Assembly (NCBI RefSeq): GCF_004345645.1
Contig: NZ_SLWS01000006.1
Span: 186,001 to 250,000, forward strand
Length of the DNA stretch: 64,000 nt
Direction of reading: 5' to 3'
Source: Actinocrispum wychmicini
Lineage (GTDB): Bacteria > Actinomycetota > Actinomycetes > Mycobacteriales > Pseudonocardiaceae
Both the position numbers and the translations under genes were made by a program. A model generated the notes under the pieces. It was not told where the DNA came from, did not search any database, and was given only the letters and a program-made list of their open reading frames with translations. Shown here piece by piece: positions 35,285 to 43,987 of this stretch. Within the stretch, counting starts at the first letter, position 1. Each line of letters begins with the position of its first letter.

Positions 35285-37527
35285 GTGGTCGCGGGCTCCT
35301 CGGCTGGCTGCTCAGCAGGGGTCTCGGCCGGCTTCTCGGCCTCTTCTTCCTTGACCAGGACCAGGCTGATCTTGCCGCGCTGGTCGATGTCGGCGATCTC
35401 CACCCGGAGCTTGTCGCCGACCTTCACCACGTCCTCGACCTTGCCGATCCGCTTGCCGTTGCCCAGCTTGGAGATGTGCACCAGGCCGTCCTTGCCGGGC
35501 AGCAGCGAGACGAACGCGCCGAACGCGGCCGTCTTCACGACCGTGCCGAGGAAGCGCTCGCCCACCTTGGGCAGCTGCGGGTTGGCGATGGCGTTGATCT
35601 TCTCGATCGCCGCCTCGGCCGACGGGCCGTCCGCCGCGCCCACGTAGATCGTGCCGTCGTCCTCGATCGAGATGTCGGCGCCGGTCTCCTCGGTGATCGA
35701 GTTGATCATCTTGCCCTTCGGGCCGATCACCTCGCCGATCTTGTCGACCGGGATCTTCACGCTGGTGACGCGCGGCGCGAACGGGCTCATCTCGTCCGGC
35801 TTGTCGATCGCCTCGGCGATGACCTCCAGGATCGTGATGCGGGCGTCGTAGGCCTGCGCCAGCGCCTGGGCCAGCACCTCGGAGGGGATGCCGTCGAGCT
35901 TCGTGTCCAGCTGCAGCGCGGTCACGAAGTCCTTGGTGCCGGCGACCTTGAAGTCCATGTCGCCGAACGCGTCCTCGGCGCCGAGGATGTCGGTCAGCGC
36001 CACATAGGACGTCTTACCGTCAACCTCGTCGGAGACGAGACCCATCGCGATGCCGGCGACCGGCGCCTTGAGCGGCACACCGGCGTTCAGCAGCGACAGG
36101 GTGGACGCGCAGACCGAACCCATCGACGTGGAACCGTTGGACCCCAACGCCTCCGACACCTGACGCAGCGCGTACGGGAACTCGTCACGCTTCGGCAGCA
36201 CCGGCACCAGGGCCCGCTCGGCCAGGGCGCCGTGGCCGATCTCGCGGCGCTTGGGCGACCCGACCCGGCCGGTCTCCCCGGTCGAGTAGGGCGGGAAGTT
36301 GTAGTGGTGCAGGTACCGCTTGGTCGTCTCCGGCGACAGCGAGTCGATCTGCTGCTCCATCCGCAGCATGTTCAGCGTGGTGACACCCATGATCTGGGTC
36401 TCGCCGCGCTCGAACAGGGCCGAGCCGTGCGCCCGCGGCACCACGGCCACCTCGGCGGACAGCTGCCGGATGTCGGTCAGGCCACGGCCGTCGATGCGCA
36501 CCTTGTCCCGCAGGATGCGCTGGCGGACCAGCTTCTTGTTCAGCGAACGGAAGGCCGCGCCGATCTCCTTCTCGCGGTCCTCGAACTCCTCGCGCGCTCC
36601 GACGGTCTCCAGCACGCTGGCCTTGACCTCGTCGATCGCGGCCTCGCGGTCCTGCTTGCCGGCGATGGACAGCGCCTCGGCGAGCCGGACGGCGGCCTCC
36701 TGCTCGACGGCCTCGTAGGCGTCCGGCTGGTAGGCCGGGAACACCGGGAACTCGCCGGTCGCCTTGGCGGCGCGGTCGGCCAGTTCCTGCTGCGCGACGC
36801 ACAGCGCGCGGATGAACGGCTTCGCGGCCTCCAGGCCCTGGGCCACGACCTGCTCGGTCGGGGCGGTGCCGCCGTCGCCGATGAGGTCGATGACGTTCGA
36901 GGTGGCCTCCGCCTCGACCATCATGATCGCGACGTCGTCACCTACGATCCGGCCGGCGACGACCATGTCGAACACGGCCTTCTCCAGCTGGGTGTACGTG
37001 GGGAACGCGACCCACTGGCCCTCGATCAGCGCCACCCGGACGCCACCGACCGGGCCGGAGAACGGCAGGCCGGCGAGTTGGGTGGACGCCGACGCGGCGT
37101 TGATCGCGACCACGTCGTACAGGTCCTGCGGGGCCAGGCTCATCACCGTGACCACGACCTGGATCTCGTTGCGCAGGCCGTCCACGAAGGACGGCCGCAG
37201 CGGCCGGTCGATCAGCCGGCAGGCCAGGATGGCGTCGGTCGACGGGCGGCCCTCCCGGCGGAAGAACGCGCCCGGGATCCGGCCGACGGCGTACATCCGC
37301 TCTTCCACGTCCACGGTGAGCGGGAAGAAGTCGAAGTGTTCCTTCGGGTGCTTCGAGGCGGTGGTCGCCGAGAGGAGCATGGTCTCCTCGTCGAGGTACG
37401 CCACCACGCTGCCGGCGGCCTGCTTGGCCAGCCGGCCGGTCTCGAACCGGACCACGCGCTTGCCGTACCGACCGTTGTCGATCACGGCCGTGGTCTCGTG
37501 GACTCCAGCTTCGTGGGAGTCTGTCAT
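35281..37527 (-). CDS. pnp: polyribonucleotide nucleotidyltransferase (PNPase)
   Basis: 748 residues: two RNase PH-like halves (the second with the catalytic DILGAEDAFGDMDFKVAGT block), an all-helical linker, a KH domain (IGEVIGPKGKMINSI) and a C-terminal S1 domain (GERFLGTVVKTAAFGAFV). It degrades RNA phosphorolytically and, in actinobacteria, also adds 3' tails. The ATG has a GGAG site 10 nt upstream; the longer frame upstream is not conserved and overlaps the leader. A 214-nt leader with a strong hairpin near its far end separates it from rpsO. Confidence 0.97.
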   Translation of the reverse strand: MTDSHEAGVHETTAVIDNGRYGKRVVRFETGRLAKQAAGSVVAYLDEETMLLSATTASKHPKEHFDFFPLTVDVEERMYAVGRIPGAFFRREGRPSTDAILACRLIDRPLRPSFVDGLRNEIQVVVTVMSLAPQDLYDVVAINAASASTQLAGLPFSGPVGGVRVALIEGQWVAFPTYTQLEKAVFDMVVAGRIVGDDVAIMMVEAEATSNVIDLIGDGGTAPTEQVVAQGLEAAKPFIRALCVAQQELADRAAKATGEFPVFPAYQPDAYEAVEQEAAVRLAEALSIAGKQDREAAIDEVKASVLETVGAREEFEDREKEIGAAFRSLNKKLVRQRILRDKVRIDGRGLTDIRQLSAEVAVVPRAHGSALFERGETQIMGVTTLNMLRMEQQIDSLSPETTKRYLHHYNFPPYSTGETGRVGSPKRREIGHGALAERALVPVLPKRDEFPYALRQVSEALGSNGSTSMGSVCASTLSLLNAGVPLKAPVAGIAMGLVSDEVDGKTSYVALTDILGAEDAFGDMDFKVAGTKDFVTALQLDTKLDGIPSEVLAQALAQAYDARITILEVIAEAIDKPDEMSPFAPRVTSVKIPVDKIGEVIGPKGKMINSITEETGADISIEDDGTIYVGAADGPSAEAAIEKINAIANPQLPKVGERFLGTVVKTAAFGAFVSLLPGKDGLVHISKLGNGKRIGKVEDVVKVGDKLRVEIADIDQRGKISLVLVKEEEAEKPAETPAEQPAEEPATT

Positions 37528-37703
37528 GGAGTTGTGTCTCCTCGTCTTCGCGGGCCCGCGGTGCGGCGGCGCGGTACAACGGACGAGGCCGGTCTTCGAT
37601 CGAAGCCCCCGGGGCACCTCTTTCCGCCCGGGAGCCACTACCGAGGACCGGCGCAGAATACTGCCCCGTTCCGCTGAGCCCTTGTTCTTTGTTGTCAATC
37701 TGC

Positions 37704-37739
37704 CGAGGGGGAACGGCCGGCAGCCGCTCCCCCTCGCGA
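37704..37739 (-). terminator. hairpin between rpsO and pnp
   Basis: On the minus strand GCGAGGGGGAGCGGC, a TGCC-type loop, and GGCCGTTCCCCCTCG form a very stable stem starting a few bases after the rpsO stop. It may end part of the rpsO transcripts; it is also where RNase III processing and PNPase autoregulation act in other bacteria. No T-tract follows. Confidence 0.7.
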
Positions 37740-37741
37740 GC

Positions 37742-38011
37742 TCACCTGCGGAGGCCGAGCCGCTGGATCAGCGTCCGGTACCGCTGGATGTCCACCTTCG
37801 CCACGTAGTTGAGCAACCGGCGGCGTCGCCCGACCAGCAGCAGCAGGCCGCGGCGGGAGTGGTGGTCGTGCTTGTGCTGCTGAAGGTGTCGGGTCAGGTC
37901 GCTGATCCGCTTGGTCAGCAGGGCGACCTGTGCCTCGGGTGATCCGGTGTCCGAGTCGTGCAGACCGTACTCGCCGAGGATCGACTTCTTCTGTTCGGTG
38001 GTCAGCGCCAC
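37742..38011 (-). CDS. rpsO: 30S ribosomal protein S15
   Basis: 89 residues, exactly the family length, with LHDSDTGSPEAQVALLTKRI, HLQQHKHDHHSRRGLL and RRRLLNYV. The GTG start has an AAGGAG site 8 nt upstream. S15 binds 16S rRNA in the central domain. The gene leads the rpsO-pnp-peptidase-dapB run. Confidence 0.97.
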   Translation of the reverse strand: MALTTEQKKSILGEYGLHDSDTGSPEAQVALLTKRISDLTRHLQQHKHDHHSRRGLLLLVGRRRRLLNYVAKVDIQRYRTLIQRLGLRR

Positions 38012-38208
38012 GCGTCGTTCTCCTTCAGGTTGTGCCGTGTGGACGCCATGTTCGCGGCGCCGTTCGATAACAGCCGGGTGTCGGCCGCCACGGACCGCAG
38101 CCGCACCCAACTACGAAGGGTATCAGGGCCCTTGCGCATGCCCACAACCGAGCGTATGGAGGCCAGCCGGCTTTCACGGCGGTCCCGCGCTCGGGCAGTC
38201 TGGACGGC

Positions 38209-39432
38209 ATGTTCACCAGGCGAACCTGGGCTGAAGCACTGTACGCGCTCACCGGCCTACCCCTGAGTGTACTGGGTCTCGTCCTGATGCTGCTTCCGCT
38301 TTTGCTGGGCACCTTGCTGTCGGTCACGTTCGTCGGCCTGCCGATCGCGGCGCTCGGCGTGCTGCTCGCCCGCGGCCTGGGCAACACGCACCGCGCGCTC
38401 GCGTCCTGGTTGCTCGGCCTGGAGGTGCCGAAGCCGCCCCGGCCGCGACCGAGGCGCGGAGTCGTGCCGGCGGTCCTGCTCAACGCGGCCAGCTGGCGCG
38501 CGGTGGCGTACGTGATCCTGAAGGCGCCGGTGGGGCTGTTCACCTTCGTCGCGACGGCCATTTTCTGGGCCTACGGGCTGTTCATGGTGGCCTACGTAAC
38601 GTTCTGGTACCTGCTGCCGGCCGACCAGACCATCACGTTGCCGTTCGGCGACATCAGGATCAACACCTGGCCGACTGTGCTCCTGCAGAGCCTGGTCGGG
38701 GTGCTGTTGCTGTGGCTGGCGCCGAAGGTGACGCACTTCCTGCTGTTCCTGGACCACGTGATGATCCACGGCCTGCTCGGGACGACCACGCTCGAACAGC
38801 GGGTCCGTGACCTGGAGGAGTCCCGGGCGCACGCGGTCGACGACGCGGCCGCGCGGCTGCGGCGGATCGAGCGGGATCTGCACGACGGCACGCAGGCCCG
38901 GATGGTCGCGCTCGCCATGCACCTGGGGATGGCCAAGGACGAGTTGGACGGTGAACCCGACCTGGCGATGACCCGCAAGCTGGTCGAGATGGCCCACCAC
39001 AACGCCAAGGAGGCCCTGGTGGAGGTCCGTGACCTGGCCCGCGGCATCCACCCGGCGGCCCTGGACAAGGGCCTGGACCCGGCGCTGGCGACCCTCGCCG
39101 CCCGCAGTCCGGTCCCGGTCACGCTGTCGGTGGACCTGCCGGTCCGGCCGGCCGCCTCGGTCGAGACCATCGCGTACTTCTGCACGGCCGAGCTGCTGAC
39201 GAATATCGTCAAACACTCGCGAGCCACGGCGGCAACCGTCACTGTGACGCCAGATCTGACGGTTACCGTCACGGACAACGGAGTCGGTGGCGCCGCCGCC
39301 AGTCCCGGATCAGGGCTGGCAGGGCTGGCCGAACGGGTCGCGACCGTGGACGGGACGCTGACGATCTCCAGCCCCGCCGGAGGGCCGACCGAGGTCGTGG
39401 TCGAATTCCCCCATGAAGGTCGTGATCGCTGA
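38209..39432 (+). CDS. sensor histidine kinase (HisKA_3, NarL-type partner)
   Basis: 407 residues. The N-terminal sensor region (about 1-200) has four or more membrane helices and resembles the actinobacterial putative sensor domain. The HisKA_3 dimerisation helix carries the phosphoacceptor in RRIERDLHDGTQARMVAL, followed by LRGIHPAAL-type DLARGIHPAALD. The ATPase part has the N box ELLTNIVKHS and G box VTDNGVGG. It overlaps the response regulator by 20 nt. The signal is unknown; related pairs respond to envelope stress. Confidence 0.92.
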   Translation: MFTRRTWAEALYALTGLPLSVLGLVLMLLPLLLGTLLSVTFVGLPIAALGVLLARGLGNTHRALASWLLGLEVPKPPRPRPRRGVVPAVLLNAASWRAVAYVILKAPVGLFTFVATAIFWAYGLFMVAYVTFWYLLPADQTITLPFGDIRINTWPTVLLQSLVGVLLLWLAPKVTHFLLFLDHVMIHGLLGTTTLEQRVRDLEESRAHAVDDAAARLRRIERDLHDGTQARMVALAMHLGMAKDELDGEPDLAMTRKLVEMAHHNAKEALVEVRDLARGIHPAALDKGLDPALATLAARSPVPVTLSVDLPVRPAASVETIAYFCTAELLTNIVKHSRATAATVTVTPDLTVTVTDNGVGGAAASPGSGLAGLAERVATVDGTLTISSPAGGPTEVVVEFPHEGRDR

Positions 39433-40054
39433 GGACAGTGCGGTGCTCCGGGACGGGCTGTCCCTGCTGCTGACCACGCGCGGCCACGCCGTCGCCGCCA
39501 CCGTGGACACCGGCCCCGCGCTGGAGGACGCGGTCGCCGAGCACAGGCCGGACATCGCGGTGGTGGACGTCCGGATGCCGCCGACCTTCACCGACGAGGG
39601 CATCCGCGCCGCGCTCGCGGTCCGGCGGTCGGCGCCGTCGGTCGGGCTGCTGGTGTTCTCCCAGCACATCGAGACCCGGTACGCGGCCGAACTGCTCAGC
39701 GGCGGCACCCGCGGTGTCGGCTACCTGCTCAAGGACCGGGTCGCCGACACCCGCGACTTCCTGGCCGCGTGCGAGCAGGTGGCGGCCGGCGGGACAGTGC
39801 TGGATCCCGAGGTGGTGACCCAGATCCTCGGCGCCAGCCGGCGGGCCACGGACCTGGCCGCGTTGACCGCGCGGGAGCGGGAGGTGCTCGGGTTGATGGC
39901 CGAGGGCCGCACCAACACCGCCATCGCCAAAGCCCTCTTCGTCAGCGACGGTTCGGTGGAGAAGCACATCAGCAGCATCTTCACCAAGCTGGGGCTGCCC
40001 CCGTCGGACACCGACCATCGCCGTGTCCTCGCCGTGCTGCGCTACCTCGCCTGA
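39413..40054 (+). CDS. NarL/LuxR-family response regulator
   Basis: 213 residues: receiver domain with acidic pocket EDS, phosphoacceptor Asp in PDIAVVDVRMPP and Lys in YLLKDRV, and a C-terminal LuxR helix-turn-helix (LTAREREVLGLMAEGRTNTAIAKAL; EKHISSIFTKLGL). The ATG lies inside the kinase gene's end, so the two are translated together. It converges on thpR with a 13-nt overlap. Confidence 0.95.
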   Translation: MKVVIAEDSAVLRDGLSLLLTTRGHAVAATVDTGPALEDAVAEHRPDIAVVDVRMPPTFTDEGIRAALAVRRSAPSVGLLVFSQHIETRYAAELLSGGTRGVGYLLKDRVADTRDFLAACEQVAAGGTVLDPEVVTQILGASRRATDLAALTAREREVLGLMAEGRTNTAIAKALFVSDGSVEKHISSIFTKLGLPPSDTDHRRVLAVLRYLA

Positions 40055-40506
40055 AGCGGGAAGCGGGCCACCTCGGTGTAGTCGTGCCGTTCTTCGGCGC
40101 CGAGCAGGACGATCTCGTCGACCGTCCACTCCGGCCCCTGATAGGCCAGGTTCAGCGGTTTTCCCTTGCCGATGGTCAGGTGCGGCACGAACTCGGGGTG
40201 TTTGTCGTTCCACTTCAGCACGGCGGCCATGCCGGCCAACGCCGAGTCCGAAGTGGACACCGTCATCAGCAGGGTGTCCCGGAAGTTTCCGCTGTCCCCC
40301 AAGGAGATCCGGGCGGGCGTCAGCCCAGGGAGGCGTTCCTTGACCCACTCGACGCGGGGCCCCGGGTCTTCCTCGCCGTAGTACCCGATGGTGATGTGCC
40401 ACGCCGCCCGCGGCGCCCAGTAGTCGACGCCGGTGATGCCATCCAGAGCCGCGGCAAGGTGGTCGGCCACGGCCGGCGGCGGTAAGGCCGCGGTGAACAG
40501 CCTCAC
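40042..40506 (-). CDS. thpR: RNA 2',3'-cyclic phosphodiesterase (2H / LigT family)
   Basis: 154 residues with the two HxT motifs of the 2H phosphoesterase fold: HITIGYYG and HLTIGKG. Such enzymes open 2',3'-cyclic phosphate ends or join RNA 2'-5'. The GTG overlaps the stop of the upstream HTH gene as GTGA, so the two are coupled. Confidence 0.88.
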   Translation of the reverse strand: MRLFTAALPPPAVADHLAAALDGITGVDYWAPRAAWHITIGYYGEEDPGPRVEWVKERLPGLTPARISLGDSGNFRDTLLMTVSTSDSALAGMAAVLKWNDKHPEFVPHLTIGKGKPLNLAYQGPEWTVDEIVLLGAEERHDYTEVARFPLQAR

Positions 40507-40982
40507 GTAAGCGCTCCGGCCCGACGCAGCACCTCGGCGATCGCCGGGAACCTGCCGTCCAGCAACCGGGCCGCTTCGGTCAGTTCGTCGACGCTCGCGG
40601 CCCGGCGCAGCACTGCCAGCGCGGCCCGGTCGGCCCGGCCCGGGTCGACGGGCAGCATGTCCCGGCTCACGGTCGGCTTCGAGTCACGGACGTCCTCAAG
40701 GGCCTTCTGCAGGGCCTCCCGGCGGCCGGACGCCACCTCCGGGGTGAGCACCTTGCGTTCCAGCATGATCAGCCGGGCCAGCACGGACGGGTTGCCGATC
40801 TTGGCCCGCCGGCCGCTCATCACCTGGCTCAGCATGGGGGCGCTGATGCCCAGCACGTCGGCGAGGTTGGCCTGGGAGACGTCGAACGCCACCACGAGCC
40901 GCCGGACACGGTCGCCGAGCGGCTCGCCGTACCACTGTCGCTGCAGCTCCAGGTTGCGCTGGACGATCTTCTGGTCCTCCAC
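40503..40982 (-). CDS. Cro/C1-type helix-turn-helix protein, 159 aa
   Basis: 159 residues. The HTH reads DVSQANLADVLGISAPMLSQVMSGRRAKIGNPSVLARL, followed by a helical C-terminal half (residues about 85-159) of unknown type. The start is GTG; no strong ribosome site is visible. Coupled to the downstream thpR gene. Regulatory target unknown. Confidence 0.8.
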   Translation of the reverse strand: MEDQKIVQRNLELQRQWYGEPLGDRVRRLVVAFDVSQANLADVLGISAPMLSQVMSGRRAKIGNPSVLARLIMLERKVLTPEVASGRREALQKALEDVRDSKPTVSRDMLPVDPGRADRAALAVLRRAASVDELTEAARLLDGRFPAIAEVLRRAGALT

Positions 40983-41067
40983 CTTCGCCTCTCCCCAAGC
41001 TCAAGGCCGTTGCCCTGCATCTTGCCAGGCCACCCCCGGCCGGCGAGCCGAATTGACCGATCCCGAG

Positions 41068-42015
41068 CTAGTCGCCCAGCAGTCGTCTCGCGTTGTCGAC
41101 GTCGGCGTGCATCTGCGTGATCAGGCCGTCGACCGAGTCGAACCGCTCCATGTCGCGCAGCCGCGCGACGAAGTCCAGGCCGACCCGCTGGCCGTAGAAG
41201 TCCTCGTCGACGTCCAGCACGAACGCCTCGACCCGGCGTTCCCGGCCGGAGAAGGTCGGGTTCGTGCCCACCGACACGGCGGCCCGCAGCGACCGCTGCC
41301 CGCTGCCGGCCAAGAGGATGAAACGGCATGCGTACACCCCGTCCGCCGGCACGGCCGTGTAGCGCGGGGTGGACAGGTTGGCCGTCGGGAACCCCAACTC
41401 GTGGCCGCGGCCGTCGCCACGGACGACGATGCCCTCCAGCCGGTGCGGGCGGCCGAGCGCGGCCTGCGCCGCGACCACGTCACCGGCGTCCACGCAGGCC
41501 CGGATGTAGGTGGACGAGAACGTGATCTCGCCGTTGGTGGCCGACGTCAGCAGCTTCGCGCCCTCGGCCACGAAGCCGAACCGGTTGCCCAGCTGGGTCA
41601 GCAGGTCGACGTCGCCCTGGGCGCGGTGGCCGAACCGGAAGTTCTCGCCGACCACGACCGCGGCCACGTGCAGCCGCTCCACCAGGATCTCGTGTACGAA
41701 CTCGTCGCCCGGCATCTTCGACGTCTCGGCGGTGAACGGCAGCACGCAGAACACGTCCACGCCCAGCTCTTCGACCAGCTCCGCCTTGCGCCGCAACGTG
41801 GTCAGCTGCGCCGGGTGGCTGCCCGGCCGGACCACCTCGGCGGGGTGCGGGTCGAACGTCACCACGACACTCGGCACGTCCCGTCGTTCGGCCAGTTCCA
41901 CCGCCCGCTCGATCAGCACCTGGTGCCCGCGGTGCACACCGTCGAACACCCCGATCGTGGCGACACAACGTCCCCAACCACCCGGCAGATGCTCCAACCC
42001 GCGCCATCGCTGCAC
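41068..42015 (-). CDS. ribF: bifunctional riboflavin kinase / FAD synthetase
   Basis: 315 residues. The N-terminal FMN adenylyltransferase has the nucleotide-binding TIGVFDGVHRGHQ, and the C-terminal flavokinase has GHELGFPTANLS and EDFYGQRVGLDFVARLRDMERFDS. It makes FMN and then FAD. The GTG start follows TAGTCT by 7 nt, so it is probably leaderless; an upstream in-frame start would place codons in the promoter. It lies 84 nt downstream of truB, the usual neighbour. Confidence 0.95.
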   Translation of the reverse strand: MQRWRGLEHLPGGWGRCVATIGVFDGVHRGHQVLIERAVELAERRDVPSVVVTFDPHPAEVVRPGSHPAQLTTLRRKAELVEELGVDVFCVLPFTAETSKMPGDEFVHEILVERLHVAAVVVGENFRFGHRAQGDVDLLTQLGNRFGFVAEGAKLLTSATNGEITFSSTYIRACVDAGDVVAAQAALGRPHRLEGIVVRGDGRGHELGFPTANLSTPRYTAVPADGVYACRFILLAGSGQRSLRAAVSVGTNPTFSGRERRVEAFVLDVDEDFYGQRVGLDFVARLRDMERFDSVDGLITQMHADVDNARRLLGD

Positions 42016-42099
42016 GATCAGCAGACTACAGGGCACATCGCCCCGACCCGGTGTGATCGTGTCGGGGCAACCGGCCACTCACGGACAGTAAACACCCGC

Positions 42100-42990
42100 T
42101 CAGCCCGCCGGGCTGAGGACGACCAGGGGCTTGGCCGTCGTTCCCTCGTCGGCCGCCAGTGCCAGGACGTGGCCGTCCGGCGCGAAGATGCCGTACGTAC
42201 CGGACTGGCCGGCGGCGGGGATCCGCTGGCCGTGTTGGACCGCGGTGGCTTCCTTGTCGTCGACGTCACGTCGGGGGAACGCGGTCGCGACCGAGTCGTC
42301 CAGGTCCAGGGACAGGCCCGGATTCTCCTCAAGGTGCTCCAGGGTGCGCGCGACGCGCAGGTCGAACGGGCCGACGCGGGTGCGGCGCAGGGCCGCGAGG
42401 TGACCGCCGACGCCCAGGCCGGCGCCCAGGTCACGGGCCAGGGCGCGGACGTACGTGCCGGACGAGCAGTCGACCATGACGTCCAGTTCGACGAACGGCC
42501 CGTCCCGCCGGACGTGGAGCACGTCGAACCGGCTGATGGTGACCGGGCGGGCCGGGATGTCGACCTGTTCCCCCTCACGGACGCGCGCGTAGGCCCGTTT
42601 GCCGTCGATCTTGACCGCGCTGACCGAGCTGGGCACCTGCATGATCTCGCCGGTGAGGGCCTGGATCCCGGTGGCGATCGGCTCGTCCTCGACGTGGCTG
42701 GCGTCCACTTCGGACAGCACGTCGCCTTCGGCGTCGTCGGTGGTGGTGGCCCGGCCGAGGGTGATGGTGCCCAGGTAGACCTTGGTGTCCAGGGCGAGGT
42801 GGCCCAGCAGTTTGGTGGCCCGCTCGACGCCGAGCACCAGCACCCCGGTGGCCATCGGGTCCAGGGTGCCGGCGTGGCCGACCTTGCGGGTGCCGAGGAT
42901 CCGCCGCACCTTGGCGACGACGTCGTGGCTGGTCATGCCGGGCGCCTTGTCGACGACGACAAGACCGGGGGCGACAGGGTCACGCTTCAC
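42100..42990 (-). CDS. truB: tRNA pseudouridine(55) synthase
   Basis: 296 residues. The catalytic Asp is in GHAGTLDPMATGVL; the other TruB blocks are GLVVVDKAPGMTSHDVV and the substrate loop KIDGKRAYARVREGE. The GTG start with GAGG 9 nt upstream is preferred to an ATG 42 nt further out, which has no ribosome site. Modifies U55 in the T loop of tRNAs. Confidence 0.95.
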   Translation of the reverse strand: MKRDPVAPGLVVVDKAPGMTSHDVVAKVRRILGTRKVGHAGTLDPMATGVLVLGVERATKLLGHLALDTKVYLGTITLGRATTTDDAEGDVLSEVDASHVEDEPIATGIQALTGEIMQVPSSVSAVKIDGKRAYARVREGEQVDIPARPVTISRFDVLHVRRDGPFVELDVMVDCSSGTYVRALARDLGAGLGVGGHLAALRRTRVGPFDLRVARTLEHLEENPGLSLDLDDSVATAFPRRDVDDKEATAVQHGQRIPAAGQSGTYGIFAPDGHVLALAADEGTTAKPLVVLSPAG

Positions 42991-43121
42991 AGCCGGAATC
43001 CTCACATACGCCACCGGGACTGTGGCGGCCATGCATGAACCGGCGATGCTGGCTCGGTCACGCCGAGCGGACGCGTCACCGCGGAGATGGTCGCGGCGGA
43101 CGCGTCGCTCGGCGTCGACGC

Positions 43122-43916
43122 CTACCCGGCCAGCGCCACAAGCAGGTCGAGCGAGTCCTCGGGGCTCATCGACCGCTCGGCCAGTGCCGAGAGTTCCGTG
43201 TGGACGCCCGTGGTGACGTCCTCGTCCTGGGTGAACGTCATGCCCAGCGGTGTCCTGGCGAAGGCGATCCGCGGTTCCTCCGGATCGTCGAAGGCCAGCA
43301 GGGTCACCGAACCGGCCAGCCCCGGGTGCGACCCCACGGACTGCGGAACGACCTGGACGGTCACGTTCGGCAGGAGGCACCGCTCGATCAGCTCGGCCAA
43401 CTGCTCCCGTTCGACTCCCTGACGCAGCACGGGTTCGTGGATCAGGCTGTGCAACACGAGCGGATTCTCCCCGCCGAGCACCCGGTCCTGGCGTTTCATC
43501 CGTACCTTGACCTGTTTTTCGTCGCCGTGCACGCACTCGCGCGCATAGGCGGCGATTTGCAGCAATTCCGGAATCCGGCCCAGCTGAAACTCAACCAGAG
43601 ATTCTGCTTCGTGTTCCATGGCGATATACGTACTGTCCTCGAGTCCGTATTTCCGCCACCAGCCGCGCTCTTTCGCGCGTTCCCACAGCCGCGCGTACGC
43701 CGCGCAGTCGTAGGACGACGCGCCGTACAGCGCCAGGATCGCCATCAGCTCGTGGTACCCAGGCAGTTGGCCGTTCTCGATCCGGCTGAGTTTCTGCAGC
43801 CTGAGGTGGAGTTTCTCGCCCGCCTCCTCCTGGGTGAGGCCGGCTCGCTCCCGCTCGTTACGCAGCCTGCGGACCAACTGCCGGCCGTAGTAGTTCGGTT
43901 TTCCAGGTATTCCCAT
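43122..43916 (-). CDS. XRE-family regulator with DUF5753 domain
   Basis: 264 residues: an N-terminal HTH (QLVRRLRNERERAGLTQEEAGEKL; LQKLSRIENGQ) and a DUF5753 domain with LEFQLGRIPELLQ-type and VTVQVVPQSVGSHPG segments. Streptomyces carry dozens of such regulators, often paired with a small DUF397 protein, which is absent here. The ATG with GGAG 8 nt upstream is chosen. A 71-nt gap separates it from the MFS gene. Confidence 0.9.
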   Translation of the reverse strand: MGIPGKPNYYGRQLVRRLRNERERAGLTQEEAGEKLHLRLQKLSRIENGQLPGYHELMAILALYGASSYDCAAYARLWERAKERGWWRKYGLEDSTYIAMEHEAESLVEFQLGRIPELLQIAAYARECVHGDEKQVKVRMKRQDRVLGGENPLVLHSLIHEPVLRQGVEREQLAELIERCLLPNVTVQVVPQSVGSHPGLAGSVTLLAFDDPEEPRIAFARTPLGMTFTQDEDVTTGVHTELSALAERSMSPEDSLDLLVALAG

Positions 43917-43987
43917 TGGCAACGCTCCACAGTAGTGACCTGGAACCCCATGATAAGCATGGAATTAGTCGCTGGGACTCCGAAAAA

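Noticed and set aside
35476..37677. 733-codon plus-strand frame opposite pnp
   Set aside because: Antisense shadow of pnp produced by codon bias.
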